Assembly: GCA_044350805.1 (NCBI GenBank) | Contig: JBILGU010000007.1 | Location: forward strand, 66,114-130,113 | Source: UBA6136 sp044350805 | GTDB lineage: Bacteria; Pseudomonadota; Gammaproteobacteria; Methylococcales; Methylococcaceae | Length of the DNA stretch: 64,000 nt | Direction of reading: 5' to 3' | In this document: one piece after another, positions 23,005-32,686 of the stretch | How positions within the stretch are numbered: position 1 is the stretch's first letter | Layout of the letters: every line of letters begins with the position of its first letter | Notes under the pieces: model-generated | What the model was told of the DNA's origin: nothing | Database searches by the model: none | Seen by the model: only the letters and a program-made list of their open reading frames with translations | Position numbers and translations under genes: made by a program

Positions 23005-24351
23005 ATGTTCGAAAAAATTCTTATAGCCAACCGGGGTGAAATTGCCCTGCGCATTCTCCGTGCCTGCCGCGAACTCGGAATCAAGGCGGTTGCCGTTCAT
23101 TCCGAGGCGGATCGAGATCTAAAGCATGTCCGACTGGCGGATGAATCCGTCTGCATCGGTCCGGCAGCATCCAAAGAAAGCTACCTTAACGTCCCCGCGA
23201 TTATCGCCGCGGCAGAAGTCACGGATGCGGAGGCGATTCACCCAGGCTACGGATTCCTTTCAGAGAACGCGGACTTCGCAGAACGCGTGATTCAGAGTGG
23301 ATTCACCTTTATTGGCCCGAGGCCCGAAACGATTCGTGTGATGGGCGATAAGGTCGCAGCGATCGACGCGATGAAAAAAGCCGGCATTCCCTGCCTTCCG
23401 GGATCGGATGGTCCTTTGGGTGATGATCCGGATGAAAACCTCAAGCTGGCCCGCAAGATCGGTTTCCCGATCATCATCAAGGCCGCCGGCGGTGGCGGTG
23501 GGCGTGGCATGCGTGTTGTTCATGCCGAGGGTAACCTGATTGCATCCATCGAATTGACGAAGGGCGAGGCGGGTGCCGCCTTCGGCAATGACATGGTGTA
23601 CATGGAGAAATTTCTCGAAAATCCACGTCATATCGAATTCCAGGTTTTGGCAGATGCCCATGGCAACTGTGTTCATCTGGGCGAGCGTGATTGCTCGATG
23701 CAGCGTCGTCACCAGAAAGTGGTTGAAGAGGCGCCTGCACCCGGCATCAGCGAAGAAAAGCGTCAGATGATGGGCATGCGGTGTGTCAAAGCCTGCCAGG
23801 AAATCGGATACCTTGGCGCAGGCACTTTTGAGTTCCTCTATCAGGATGGCGAGTTCTACTTCATCGAGATGAATACCCGCGTTCAGGTCGAGCATCCTGT
23901 GACCGAATTGGTGACAGGTTTTGATATCGTCAAAGAACAGTTACTGGTGGCCTCTGGGGAAAAGCTCTCCATCGCCCAGTCGGATGTCAGGCTGCGCGGT
24001 CATGCGGTGGAATGCCGAATCAATGCAGAAGACTCCAAAACGTTCATTCCAAGTCCTGGATTGATTGAGCAGTTCCACATGCCCGGTGGGCCGGGTGTGC
24101 GGGTCGAGACCCATATCTACAACGGCTATCGGGTTCCGCCTTATTACGACTCGATGATCGGCAAATTGATCACCCACGGTGAAACCCGTGAAAGCGCGCT
24201 GGCGAGAATGCGAACGGCATTGAACGAGATGGTGATTGGCGGCATCAACTGCAATATTCCGCTTCTGCTCGACATCATCAACGATGCGGGGTTTGAGGCC
24301 GGTAGCCAGAATATCCACTATCTTGAGAAAAAGCTGGGGTTGAAGCACTAG
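23005..24351 (+). CDS. accC: Biotin carboxylase subunit of acetyl-CoA carboxylase
   Basis: A 448-aa ATP-grasp enzyme that carboxylates biotin on AccB. Typical blocks: ILIANRGEIALRILRACREL, the glycine-rich ATP lid KAAGGGGGRGMR, HLGERDCSMQRRHQK, EMNTRVQVEHPVTE with the metal-binding Glu and catalytic Arg, and SMIGKLI. Length matches the family. Pairing with accB gives the biotin half of the enzyme; accA and accD are not in this window. Confidence 0.97.
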   Translation: MFEKILIANRGEIALRILRACRELGIKAVAVHSEADRDLKHVRLADESVCIGPAASKESYLNVPAIIAAAEVTDAEAIHPGYGFLSENADFAERVIQSGFTFIGPRPETIRVMGDKVAAIDAMKKAGIPCLPGSDGPLGDDPDENLKLARKIGFPIIIKAAGGGGGRGMRVVHAEGNLIASIELTKGEAGAAFGNDMVYMEKFLENPRHIEFQVLADAHGNCVHLGERDCSMQRRHQKVVEEAPAPGISEEKRQMMGMRCVKACQEIGYLGAGTFEFLYQDGEFYFIEMNTRVQVEHPVTELVTGFDIVKEQLLVASGEKLSIAQSDVRLRGHAVECRINAEDSKTFIPSPGLIEQFHMPGGPGVRVETHIYNGYRVPPYYDSMIGKLITHGETRESALARMRTALNEMVIGGINCNIPLLLDIINDAGFEAGSQNIHYLEKKLGLKH

Positions 24352-24352
24352 G

Positions 24353-25228
24353 ATGTGGCGCCAACTGGCGGCAACGGTCGACCAGTCCCTGGCCGAAGAG
24401 GTTTCGGACTGGTTCGTCGGTCAGGGGGCACTTTCCGTCTCTCTGGATGATGCCGGGGATCAGCCGCTGTTCGAGCCCCCCCCGGGGGAAACGCCCCTCT
24501 GGAATTTGACCAAGGTGACGGGTCTCTACGAGGAAGAGACGTTCCCCGAGGGCCTTGAGATCTTGGCGCGCAAAGTCTTCGGTGCCCAAATCGTGCAGTG
24601 GTCTGAAAGTACCCTAGACGATCAGGTCTGGGAGAGGGCCTGGATGGAGCATTTTCAGCCCATGCAGTTTGGCAAGCGGCTCTGGATCTGCCCGTCGGGT
24701 TTCGAGCCGCCGGAACCCGATGCCGTCAATATTCTCCTGGATCCCGGCCTTGCCTTTGGGACTGGAACCCATCCTACGACCGCCTTGTGTCTTCGTTGGC
24801 TCGATTCTTTGGCCTGGCGGGGAGACACCGTTCTCGATTTTGGCTGTGGATCTGGCATTCTGGCCGTCGCTGCCCTTCGTTTGGGTGCGTCCAAGGCCAT
24901 TGGGATTGATATCGATCCTCAGGCGTTGACCGCCACGCGGGATAACGCATTGAAGAATGGGGTAGAGGCGCGTTTGGAATGCCTTGAGGCTTCCCAAAGT
25001 GCATCCGAGGTCTGTGATGTGGTTGTGGCGAATATTCTGGCCGGCCCTCTCGTGGAACTCTCACCACGTATCCTGAATCATCTTAAGCCCGGGGGGCGAC
25101 TGGCCCTCTCGGGAATCCTCGAGGATCAGGCGGCGACCGTCAGGTCAGCTTACGAATCCACCGTGACGTTCGAGCCGGATGAGGTTTTGGATGGTTGGGT
25201 CATCCTCAAGGGCGCCCGCGCCATCTAA
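24353..25228 (+). CDS. prmA: Ribosomal protein L11 methyltransferase
   Basis: A 291-aa enzyme that trimethylates ribosomal protein L11. The N-terminal substrate-binding domain opens MWRQLAATVDQSLAEEVSDW, then WERAWMEHFQPMQFGKRLWI, then the methyltransferase core LLDPGLAFGTGTHPTT, VLDFGCGSGILAVAAL and VVANILAGPLVEL. The start is two bases after the accC stop. The 3' end overlaps the convergent hydrolase by four bases. Confidence 0.96.
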   Translation: MWRQLAATVDQSLAEEVSDWFVGQGALSVSLDDAGDQPLFEPPPGETPLWNLTKVTGLYEEETFPEGLEILARKVFGAQIVQWSESTLDDQVWERAWMEHFQPMQFGKRLWICPSGFEPPEPDAVNILLDPGLAFGTGTHPTTALCLRWLDSLAWRGDTVLDFGCGSGILAVAALRLGASKAIGIDIDPQALTATRDNALKNGVEARLECLEASQSASEVCDVVVANILAGPLVELSPRILNHLKPGGRLALSGILEDQAATVRSAYESTVTFEPDEVLDGWVILKGARAI

Positions 25229-25875
25229 TCTGCCAGTGTTTCCAAGATCCAGGCCCGGATGGCCTCGATTTCTTCGATGCAGACGCTGTGAGGCATCCGC
25301 CATTCCCCCCAGGTGACTTCGTAGCCCTTCGACTCCAGTTCTTTTTTTGCACTCAGTCCCAGATCGAACGGCACGATCGGATCTTCCGTGCCATGCGCTA
25401 GAAAGATGCGTTGTCTTCCTGTGGCCTCGGGGAGGCCGCTGGAGCGGGCGAGATAGCCTGAAAGCGCAATCGCCCCGCCAATTTCGTCCTGGAATTGACT
25501 AATCGATTCAATGGCGAGAACTCCACCTTGCGAAAAGCCGGCGATGAGGATCCGTTGTGAGGGTATCCCGGCTTTTTTCTCTGCTTCAATGAAATGGGTG
25601 ATCTCTTTCAGTGAATCGGCAATGCCCTGAAGGTCAGGGGTTCGTCCGATGTCGGTGTAGGCGATGTCATACCAGGCGCGCATGATCATGCCGCCATTGA
25701 TCGTGACGGGACGTTGTGGGGCATGGGGCAGAATAAAGCGAACGCCCATGGACTCAGGGAGTTTCAGTTCTCTCGCGATCGGAGCAAAGTCATGCCCGTC
25801 CGCACCAAGACCATGGAGCCAGATAATCGTGGCACGGTGGGTGGCTTTGGCTGGGATGTCAACCGCGTCAAGCAT
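25225..25875 (-). CDS. Carboxylesterase/phospholipase family alpha/beta hydrolase
   Basis: A 216-aa alpha/beta hydrolase of the phospholipase/carboxylesterase group. Oxyanion motif TIIWLHGLGADGHDF, nucleophile GFSQGG with the Ser near residue 118, acid Asp in AHGTEDPIVP, and the His in WRMPHSVC. The start at 25875 has AAGGA 6 bases upstream. Family members hydrolyse short acyl esters; the natural substrate is unknown. It follows bcp and gcvR on the same strand. Confidence 0.88.
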   Translation of the reverse strand: MLDAVDIPAKATHRATIIWLHGLGADGHDFAPIARELKLPESMGVRFILPHAPQRPVTINGGMIMRAWYDIAYTDIGRTPDLQGIADSLKEITHFIEAEKKAGIPSQRILIAGFSQGGVLAIESISQFQDEIGGAIALSGYLARSSGLPEATGRQRIFLAHGTEDPIVPFDLGLSAKKELESKGYEVTWGEWRMPHSVCIEEIEAIRAWILETLAD

Positions 25876-25894
25876 GGGAATCCTTCTTGAAAGA

Positions 25895-26362
25895 CTAGGG
25901 AAGAGTTTGGGTCTTTTCCAGTACCTCAAGGGCGTGTCCCTTGACCGTGACTTTTCGCCATTCATGGGCAATCTTGCCATCACGATCGATCAGGAAGGTA
26001 CTGCGCTCGATTCCCTGAACCTGCTTGCCATACATGTTCTTCATCTTGATAACGTCGAACAGTTGGCAGAGCGTTTCATCGCCATCGCTGATCAGTTCGA
26101 AGGGAAAGGACTGCTTGCACTTGAAGTTTTCATGCGACTTCAGAGAGTCCCGGGAAACGCCAAATATTTCGGTGTCTGCAGCCTTGAAGGCCTCATGAAG
26201 ATCACGAAAATCCTGGCCTTCCAGGGTGCAGCCGGGCGTGCTGTCCTTGGGATAAAAGTAAATCACGGCTTTCCGTCCGGCGAAATCCTTCGGCGAAACC
26301 GTTTTTCCTGAGGTGGCCTCAAGGGTGAAGTCGGGGAGAGGGGAGCCTTTAGTTAGCGTCAT
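25895..26362 (-). CDS. bcp: Peroxiredoxin BCP/PrxQ
   Basis: A 155-aa thioredoxin-dependent peroxidase. The peroxidatic Cys is in YPKDSTPGCTLEGQDF (C45). The resolving Cys found five residues later in many BCPs is Gln here, so the enzyme is of the 1-Cys-like or alternative-resolving type; other cysteines are at about 82 and 98. It lies between gcvR and the hydrolase on the same strand. In many gammaproteobacteria bcp sits next to gcvR and opposite dapA, as here. Confidence 0.93.
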   Translation of the reverse strand: MTLTKGSPLPDFTLEATSGKTVSPKDFAGRKAVIYFYPKDSTPGCTLEGQDFRDLHEAFKAADTEIFGVSRDSLKSHENFKCKQSFPFELISDGDETLCQLFDVIKMKNMYGKQVQGIERSTFLIDRDGKIAHEWRKVTVKGHALEVLEKTQTLP

Positions 26363-26398
26363 GTCAGATCCTCGGGTTATCGATGAAGGTCAGACCTT

Positions 26399-26932
26399 TT
26401 AGCGCTTCACCGGTTCCAAAATGGCGTCGAGATTCATTTGATCGCAAAAATCCAGAAACTCATCGCGGAGGGAGACAATTCGCATGCCCTGGGGGATGCG
26501 GACGATCATGTGGGCCAGAAAAAGGGGCGCTGTGGTGTAGGGGGCGGGATAGCGACTACTGGAGATGTCGAGAATAGAGACCCCCCGGCTGGCCAAAAAC
26601 TCACTCAGATCGTTGATGTTATTGATCTGGTCGGTTGCGAAAATGTCGATGGCGTAGGGCAGCCCTGGCTCTTCTTTGGGTTCGGCTTCAGTTTCTCCCG
26701 CCCGCAGGGTTTGAATTTTTAACTGGAATCGACTGGCCAAGGCTTCAAGTCCATTCTCAAGGCGAGCGATGTGGTTCCAGTTCCCTTCGACCATTAAGTG
26801 TCCGGCAAACTGTTGACCGAGTTCTGTCATGCGACTTTCAACGACAGTGCACTTGGCTTCCTTGATGGTTCGGGTCAGTTCAATGATGAGGTCGGAGTGA
26901 TTGTTTCCGAGAACGGTAAGAACGAGCTGCAT
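26399..26932 (-). CDS. gcvR: Glycine cleavage system transcriptional repressor-like (double ACT) protein
   Basis: A 177-aa protein with two ACT domains: MQLVLTVLGNNHSDLIIELT opening the first and YAIDIFATDQINNINDLSEF the second, with an ISSSRYPAP segment conserved in GcvR. In E. coli GcvR binds GcvA and represses the glycine cleavage operon; GcvR-like proteins in this position (next to bcp, opposite dapA) are common. The start at 26932 gives the usual N-terminus; a longer reading to 26974 is less likely. Confidence 0.85.
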   Translation of the reverse strand: MQLVLTVLGNNHSDLIIELTRTIKEAKCTVVESRMTELGQQFAGHLMVEGNWNHIARLENGLEALASRFQLKIQTLRAGETEAEPKEEPGLPYAIDIFATDQINNINDLSEFLASRGVSILDISSSRYPAPYTTAPLFLAHMIVRIPQGMRIVSLRDEFLDFCDQMNLDAILEPVKR

Positions 26933-27073
26933 GAGAATAGGGTTGGCACACGGGAATGGAGCTAAGTCTACCACCTTGTTCCCGGTGATTAGCCTCGATC
27001 AGTTCAGAACGCCGGTTGTCACGGTGCTTTGGCGCACGTTACCATTCGCCCTTTTAAGAGCCGGAAAAATCGC

Positions 27074-27949
27074 ATGCTTCAGGGTAGTCTGGTCGCGTTG
27101 GTTACGCCCATGGAATCGGATGGTTCCGTTGACTGGGACAGCCTGCGAGGGCTCATAGAGTTCCATATTCGTGAGGGTACGGACGGAATCGTCGCTGTGG
27201 GCACGACAGGTGAGTCCGCCACACTGGATGAGCATGAGCACTGCGAGGTGATCCGCTTCACGGTCGAGACCGTCAGGGGCCGCGTTCCAGTCATTGCGGG
27301 CACCGGGGCCAATGCGACCACCGAGGCCATCCAGTTGACCCGTAAGGCGAAGGAAGTGGGTGCCGATGCCTGCCTCCTTGTCACGCCCTACTACAATAAA
27401 CCGACGCAAGAGGGGCTGTATCTCCACTACCGGGCCATTGCCGAAGCCGTGGATATCCCCCAGATTCTCTACAATGTGCCTGGCCGGACGGGCTGTGACA
27501 TGCTCGCGGACACGGTGGTGCGCCTTTCAAAGGTTCCCAACATCATTGGCGTCAAGGAGGCGACAGGCAACCTCGACCGGGCCAAGTCCATTCTGGATCA
27601 GGTGGATCCCTCGTTTTTGCTGTATTCGGGTGATGATGCAACGGCTGGTGCATTCTGTCTTCTGGGCGGGCATGGCGTCATCTCCGTAACCGCTAATGTG
27701 GCCCCTCGTCACATGCATGACCTTTGTGCGGCTGCCCGTGATGGCGATGCCGCCAGAGTCGAGGCGATCGACGCCAAGCTTGAAGGGCTTCATCGCGAGT
27801 TGTTTGTCGAATCGAATCCGATTCCGGTTAAGTGGGCTCTTGCAGAGATGGGATTGATCAAGAAGGGGATTCGTTTGCCTTTGACCTGGCTCTTGCCAGC
27901 CTACGATGAGGTGGTGCGTTCGGCGATGCGCCAGGCTGGCGCAATTTGA
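27074..27949 (+). CDS. dapA: 4-Hydroxy-tetrahydrodipicolinate synthase
   Basis: A 291-aa aldolase that condenses pyruvate with aspartate semialdehyde, the first committed step to lysine and diaminopimelate. Start MLQGSLVALVTPM; TTGES at about 44-48, Tyr in TPYYNKPTQEG (near 133), and the Schiff-base Lys in IGVKEATGNLDRA (near 161). Length is standard. The stop at 27947-27949 is followed 12 bases later by bamC, so they are a transcription unit, as in many gammaproteobacteria. Confidence 0.97.
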   Translation: MLQGSLVALVTPMESDGSVDWDSLRGLIEFHIREGTDGIVAVGTTGESATLDEHEHCEVIRFTVETVRGRVPVIAGTGANATTEAIQLTRKAKEVGADACLLVTPYYNKPTQEGLYLHYRAIAEAVDIPQILYNVPGRTGCDMLADTVVRLSKVPNIIGVKEATGNLDRAKSILDQVDPSFLLYSGDDATAGAFCLLGGHGVISVTANVAPRHMHDLCAAARDGDAARVEAIDAKLEGLHRELFVESNPIPVKWALAEMGLIKKGIRLPLTWLLPAYDEVVRSAMRQAGAI

Positions 27950-27960
27950 TTGGGTACACG

Positions 27961-28695
27961 ATGTTGAGACACGCCTGGGTGATGGTTCTTCGCTCCCTCT
28001 TGGGGATGGGGCTTCTGGCTCTTGCCGGCTGTACTGTAGTTAAGAGTTGGTTCCCGGATAAACACAAAGAATATCAATATGTCAGTGAGATCCCTGCGCT
28101 TGAAATCCCACCTGACCTGACCTCTTCAACCATTGATGGTGCGACCGGTGGATCCAGGGAATCCTGGCAGTCCGCTGCAACAGAAGAAAGGCCGGCTTCA
28201 GCCAGCCTTCGTGAGGCAACGCCGCCCCCGGGTACCGAAATGACCCCAGAAAGGGCAAAGGAGCTCGAGGCGGCACGAAATCATCCTAAACCTGTCCTCG
28301 CTGAGAACCTCCAGGATATTCCGGTGATCGAAGTCCAGGCCACGTACGACATCGCGTGGGCTGAAATTGCCAAGGGCCTGGGCCGAATGCGCATTGAAGT
28401 CATTGATCAGAACAAGCCTGATGGCATGATCGTCGTTCACTATCGCAAAGAAGACCATCAATATGAAGATCGCGGCCTGATTGGCGACCTTCAGGATATG
28501 TGGAGCGGGGGAACGCCAAAGACCTACGAATACCGGATCAAGGTCGAGCCCTATAAGGGGGCCACCTCGATTTTTGTTTTGGATTCCGAAGGGGCCACGA
28601 TCAAGGGTGGCGAGGGCTTTGAGCTTCTCAAGGATCTCAATCAGGCGCTGCAGTCAACCGCCCTCAACCCGAAGTCGGAACAACCGACGAAATAA
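27961..28695 (+). CDS. bamC: Outer-membrane assembly lipoprotein BamC
   Basis: A 244-aa lipoprotein with signal LGMGLLALAGC (lipobox LAGC) and the BamC-type unstructured lasso after it (KEYQYVSEIPALEIPPDL), followed by the helix-grip domain with NPVIEVQATYDIAWAEI-like text (VIEVQATYDIAWAEIAKGL). It is part of the BAM complex that inserts beta-barrels. The ATG at 27961 is the likely start, 12 bases after dapA. The C-terminal half ends in a plain tail (STALNPKSEQPTK). Confidence 0.88.
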   Translation: MLRHAWVMVLRSLLGMGLLALAGCTVVKSWFPDKHKEYQYVSEIPALEIPPDLTSSTIDGATGGSRESWQSAATEERPASASLREATPPPGTEMTPERAKELEAARNHPKPVLAENLQDIPVIEVQATYDIAWAEIAKGLGRMRIEVIDQNKPDGMIVVHYRKEDHQYEDRGLIGDLQDMWSGGTPKTYEYRIKVEPYKGATSIFVLDSEGATIKGGEGFELLKDLNQALQSTALNPKSEQPTK

Positions 28696-28803
28696 TCTCA
28701 AGAAAGACTCTGGGGTCCCCCGGCCGCAGCCGGGCCCTCTCTGCCCGTGGAGAACGTCCTGTGATCTATCGGCGAACGATACACCCAACCTGAAGGCTGG
28801 CTC

Positions 28804-31800
28804 ATGCTTATTACACTCAAGGGTCCTAAGGCACTTTCCGTATTTCGGGGAGAACGCCTGCTTCAAGACCTTAAGGCGACTTGCCCCCGACTCGTTGGGA
28901 TACAAGGTTCGTTTGAACATCTCGTTGAATTGAGTCGCCCCCTTCAGGGCGAGGAAGAAACGCGTCTGCGGACGATCTTGGATTACGGTGAAGCGCCGTC
29001 TGAGGTGATCCAAGGTTACGATGTGCTGATCGTGCCACGGCTCGGTACTCGATCGCCCTGGTCGAGCAAGGCGACGGACATTGCTCAAATCTGCCGACTT
29101 GACGCCGTGATCCGGATTGAGCGCGCCATTCGCTACACCCTGATTGGGCTGGATGCTGATAAGGATCGGGAGGTGCTTCACCTCCTCACCGTTCAACTGC
29201 ATGACCGCATGACCCAAGAGGTCCTTTTGCCGGGTGAAGAGGCAAGGGTTTTCCGACATGAAAGTCCCCAACCCCTCGATCGGATTTTGATCAGCCAGCA
29301 AGGACGGGCGGCGTTGAATGCGGCCAATGCCCGTCTGGGCCTGGCCTTGTCGGAGGATGAGCTCGACTACCTGTTCGAAAGTTACAGTGCCTTGGCGCGT
29401 GATCCGACCGATGTCGAATTGATGATGTTCGCCCAAGCGAACTCCGAGCATTGTCGACATAAAATCTTCAATGCCAAATGGACCATGGATGGTGAGGAAC
29501 AGGATCTTTCGCTCTTTGCGATGATTCGCAACACCAGCAAATTGGCCCCTGAAGGCATCCTTTCAGCTTATAGCGATAACTCTGCCGTGATCGAGGGCCC
29601 TGTCAGCCCCTTCTTTCTTCGGGAACCTGAAGGGTTTGGTTACCAGTACCATGAAGAGCCCGTTCACATCCTGATGAAGGTGGAGACCCACAATCATCCG
29701 ACGGCCATCTCGCCCTTCCCGGGTGCGGCCACTGGATCGGGTGGGGAAATTCGCGATGAGGCCGCCACAGGAAGAGGCTCTCAGACCAAGGCGGGTTTGA
29801 CCGGCTTTTCCGTTTCCAACCTCAGGATTCCAGGCTTTGAGCAGCCTTGGGAGTCAGATTACGGCAAGCCGGAACGTATTGCTTCTGCGCTTGAGATCAT
29901 GTTGCAGGGCCCCTTGGGCGGAGCCGCTTTCAATAACGAGTTTGGACGGCCCAATATTTGTGGTTACTTTAGGACCTTTGAACAGACTGACCCCGATGGT
30001 CCGGGCCTTCGGGGTTACCACAAGCCCATTATGCTGGCGGGCGGCATGGGTAACATCCGCAGTTCCCAGTTGGGCAAGAATCCTCTGCCCGAAGGGGCGG
30101 CGATTGTCGTCCTCGGCGGCCCCTCGCTCTTGATTGGGCTTGGGGGAGGTGCGGCCTCCTCGGTGGCCTCGGGTGAAAGTGCCGAAGATCTCGATTTTGC
30201 CTCCGTTCAGCGGGAAAACCCTGAAATGCAGCGTCGCTGTCAGGAGGTCATCAACCGCTGCAACGCATTAGGCGAGGCAACGCCAATTCTTTCGATCCAT
30301 GATGTTGGGGCCGGTGGCTTGTCAAATGCCGTTCCGGAGATCATCCACGATGCGGGTCGAGGCGGACGGTTCGAATTGCGCGAGATCCTCATTGATGAGC
30401 CGGGTATGTCTCCCATGCAGATCTGGTCCAACGAGTCGCAGGAGCGGTATGTTCTGGCCATTGATCCTGATCGTCTCGCGGATTTCGATCGCTTCTGCGC
30501 GCGGGAACGCTGCCCCTATGCGGTGCTGGGCTATGCGACCGAAAAAGAACAGCTCGTGTTGGCGGATCGTCTTTTGGGCGATGACGCCGTCAATATCCCC
30601 ATGTCCCTGCTGTTTGGAAAACCGCCCCGCATGGAGCGTGAAGGCGTCCGCAGTCCCCCCGCACTCAAGGAATTGCGTGTAGATCAATGGCGCCTTGAGG
30701 AGTCGATTCATCGCGTGCTGCGCCACCCTGCGGTCGCCGACAAGAGCTTCCTGATCCATATTGGGGATCGTTCGGTCGGCGGTCTTGTGGCCCGTGACCA
30801 GATGGTTGGCCGCTGGCAGATCCCGGTTGCTGATGTCGGCGTCACAGCCACGGGATACCATGCTTACACCGGCGAAGCCATGGCCATGGGCGAGCGGGCG
30901 CCAATTGCTCTGATCGATGCGCCGGCATCGGGACGGATGGCCGTTGGTGAGGCCCTGACTAATATTGCTGCAGCCACGATCTCGGATCTCGGGCAGATCA
31001 AACTCTCAGCCAACTGGATGGCGGCTGCGGGTTCGGCTTCTGAAGATGCCCGGCTTTTCGATACGGTCAAAGCCGTCGGCATGGAATTGTGTCCGGCACT
31101 GGGCATTGCAATTCCGGTGGGTAAGGATTCCCTGTCGATGAAAACCGTCTGGCGGGATCAGAATGGCGAGCAGGCGATGCGGTCTCCGCTTTCGCTCATT
31201 GTCTCTGCATTTTCACCCGTTACGGACATTCGAAAGACGCTGACGCCTGAGCTTCGAATGGATGTGGGCGAGACGGTGCTGCTACTGATCGACCTTGGGG
31301 CCGGACGACATCGGTTGGGTGGCTCAGTGTTGGCGCAGGTCTATGGTGAACTTGGGGATACCTGCCCGGATCTCGATGATGCCGAGGCCTTCAAGCGATT
31401 CTTTAAGGCGATCCAGAGCCTGAATCAGGCGGGCCATCTTTTGGCCTACCACGATCGCTCAGATGGTGGGCTGCTGGCAACCGTGCTCGAAATGGCCTTT
31501 GCTGCGCGCTCGGGTCTTGAGATTGACCTTGGTTCTATGTCTGGCGATGCCCATCAGGTGCTCTTCAATGAAGAATTGGGTGCCGTGATTCAGGTTTCCT
31601 CCGATGCACTGACACAGGTCCTTGACGTCCTGAATGCGCAGGGTCTTGGTGGTCTGACCCATCGCATCGGGATGCCCACACAGGATGGCCAGATTCGAAT
31701 TTCGAAAAAGGGCAACGTCTGCTTTAGTCAGAGCCGCGGGGATCTTCAGGCCCTTTGGTCGGAAACCAGTTTCAGAATGCAGGAACTTCGCGACAATCCC

Positions 31801-32673
31801 GATTGCGCGCGTCAGGAGTTCAAGAGGATCCACGATGGCGAGGATCAAGGCCTTGCGTCGATATTGACCTTTGATTCCCAGCAGGACGTTGCGGCTCCCT
31901 ACTACCGCAAATCCAAGCCCAGGGTGGCCGTTCTGAGAGAACAGGGCGTGAACGGTCATGTCGAGATGGCTGCGGCCTTCGATCGTGCCGGTTTCTCTGC
32001 CGTCGATGTCCATATGAGCGATCTGATTGAGGGCCGACAGAACCTTCGAGACTTCACCGGGCTGGTCGCCTGCGGCGGCTTCTCCTATGGCGATGTGCTC
32101 GGCGCCGGTGGCGGGTGGGCGCGTTCGATTCTCTTCAATCCGGGCGTTCGCGAGGAGTTTGAAACTTTTTTCCATCGCTCTGATACCTTCGCGCTGGGCG
32201 TCTGTAACGGCTGCCAGATGATGTCCCATCTGAATGAGTTGATTCCGGGAGCCTCGGCGTGGCCGAGCTTCCAGCGCAACGCTTCCGAACAATTTGAGGC
32301 TCGCGTGGTCATGGTGGAAATCCAGGAGTCGCCTTCGATCTTCCTCAACGGGATGAGCGGATCGCGAATGCCGGTGGTGATTGCCCATGGAGAGGGCCGC
32401 GCCGTATTTCGTGAGCAGGGCCCGGAGGCGGCGCATGTGGCCTTGCGCTATGTCGACTCCTTGGGGCGGGCGACGGAATCATTCCCGTTCAATCCCAATG
32501 GATCGAAAGGGGGCGTCACGGGGTTAACGACGGGTGATGGGCGATTTACGATCATGATGCCCCATCCGGAACGGTGTTTTCGCGCCATCCAGAATTCTTG
32601 GCAATCGCAAGATTGGGGAGAATATGGTCCATGGATGAGAATGTTCCGTAATGCGCGCGTCTGGGTCGGCTAG
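28804..32673 (+). CDS. purL: Phosphoribosylformylglycinamidine synthase (large single-chain)
   Basis: A 1289-aa enzyme of purine synthesis (FGAR to FGAM). It is the large form with an N-terminal PurS-like part, two AIR-synthase-type halves (METHNHPTAISPFPGAATG, GGEIRDEAATG, LSIHDVGAGGLSNAV, and GLVARDQMVGRWQIP later), and a C-terminal glutaminase: nucleophile Cys in FALGVCNGCQMM and the His in MMPHPERCFR. It is a full-length intact gene despite its size, which shows that sequence quality here is good. Confidence 0.97.
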   Translation: MLITLKGPKALSVFRGERLLQDLKATCPRLVGIQGSFEHLVELSRPLQGEEETRLRTILDYGEAPSEVIQGYDVLIVPRLGTRSPWSSKATDIAQICRLDAVIRIERAIRYTLIGLDADKDREVLHLLTVQLHDRMTQEVLLPGEEARVFRHESPQPLDRILISQQGRAALNAANARLGLALSEDELDYLFESYSALARDPTDVELMMFAQANSEHCRHKIFNAKWTMDGEEQDLSLFAMIRNTSKLAPEGILSAYSDNSAVIEGPVSPFFLREPEGFGYQYHEEPVHILMKVETHNHPTAISPFPGAATGSGGEIRDEAATGRGSQTKAGLTGFSVSNLRIPGFEQPWESDYGKPERIASALEIMLQGPLGGAAFNNEFGRPNICGYFRTFEQTDPDGPGLRGYHKPIMLAGGMGNIRSSQLGKNPLPEGAAIVVLGGPSLLIGLGGGAASSVASGESAEDLDFASVQRENPEMQRRCQEVINRCNALGEATPILSIHDVGAGGLSNAVPEIIHDAGRGGRFELREILIDEPGMSPMQIWSNESQERYVLAIDPDRLADFDRFCARERCPYAVLGYATEKEQLVLADRLLGDDAVNIPMSLLFGKPPRMEREGVRSPPALKELRVDQWRLEESIHRVLRHPAVADKSFLIHIGDRSVGGLVARDQMVGRWQIPVADVGVTATGYHAYTGEAMAMGERAPIALIDAPASGRMAVGEALTNIAAATISDLGQIKLSANWMAAAGSASEDARLFDTVKAVGMELCPALGIAIPVGKDSLSMKTVWRDQNGEQAMRSPLSLIVSAFSPVTDIRKTLTPELRMDVGETVLLLIDLGAGRHRLGGSVLAQVYGELGDTCPDLDDAEAFKRFFKAIQSLNQAGHLLAYHDRSDGGLLATVLEMAFAARSGLEIDLGSMSGDAHQVLFNEELGAVIQVSSDALTQVLDVLNAQGLGGLTHRIGMPTQDGQIRISKKGNVCFSQSRGDLQALWSETSFRMQELRDNPDCARQEFKRIHDGEDQGLASILTFDSQQDVAAPYYRKSKPRVAVLREQGVNGHVEMAAAFDRAGFSAVDVHMSDLIEGRQNLRDFTGLVACGGFSYGDVLGAGGGWARSILFNPGVREEFETFFHRSDTFALGVCNGCQMMSHLNELIPGASAWPSFQRNASEQFEARVVMVEIQESPSIFLNGMSGSRMPVVIAHGEGRAVFREQGPEAAHVALRYVDSLGRATESFPFNPNGSKGGVTGLTTGDGRFTIMMPHPERCFRAIQNSWQSQDWGEYGPWMRMFRNARVWVG

Positions 32674-32686
32674 GCAGGAATTTCCG

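Noticed and set aside
31459..32436. Minus-strand 325-residue frame inside purL
   Set aside because: It is antisense to the conserved PurL synthase and glutaminase regions; length is due to codon bias.
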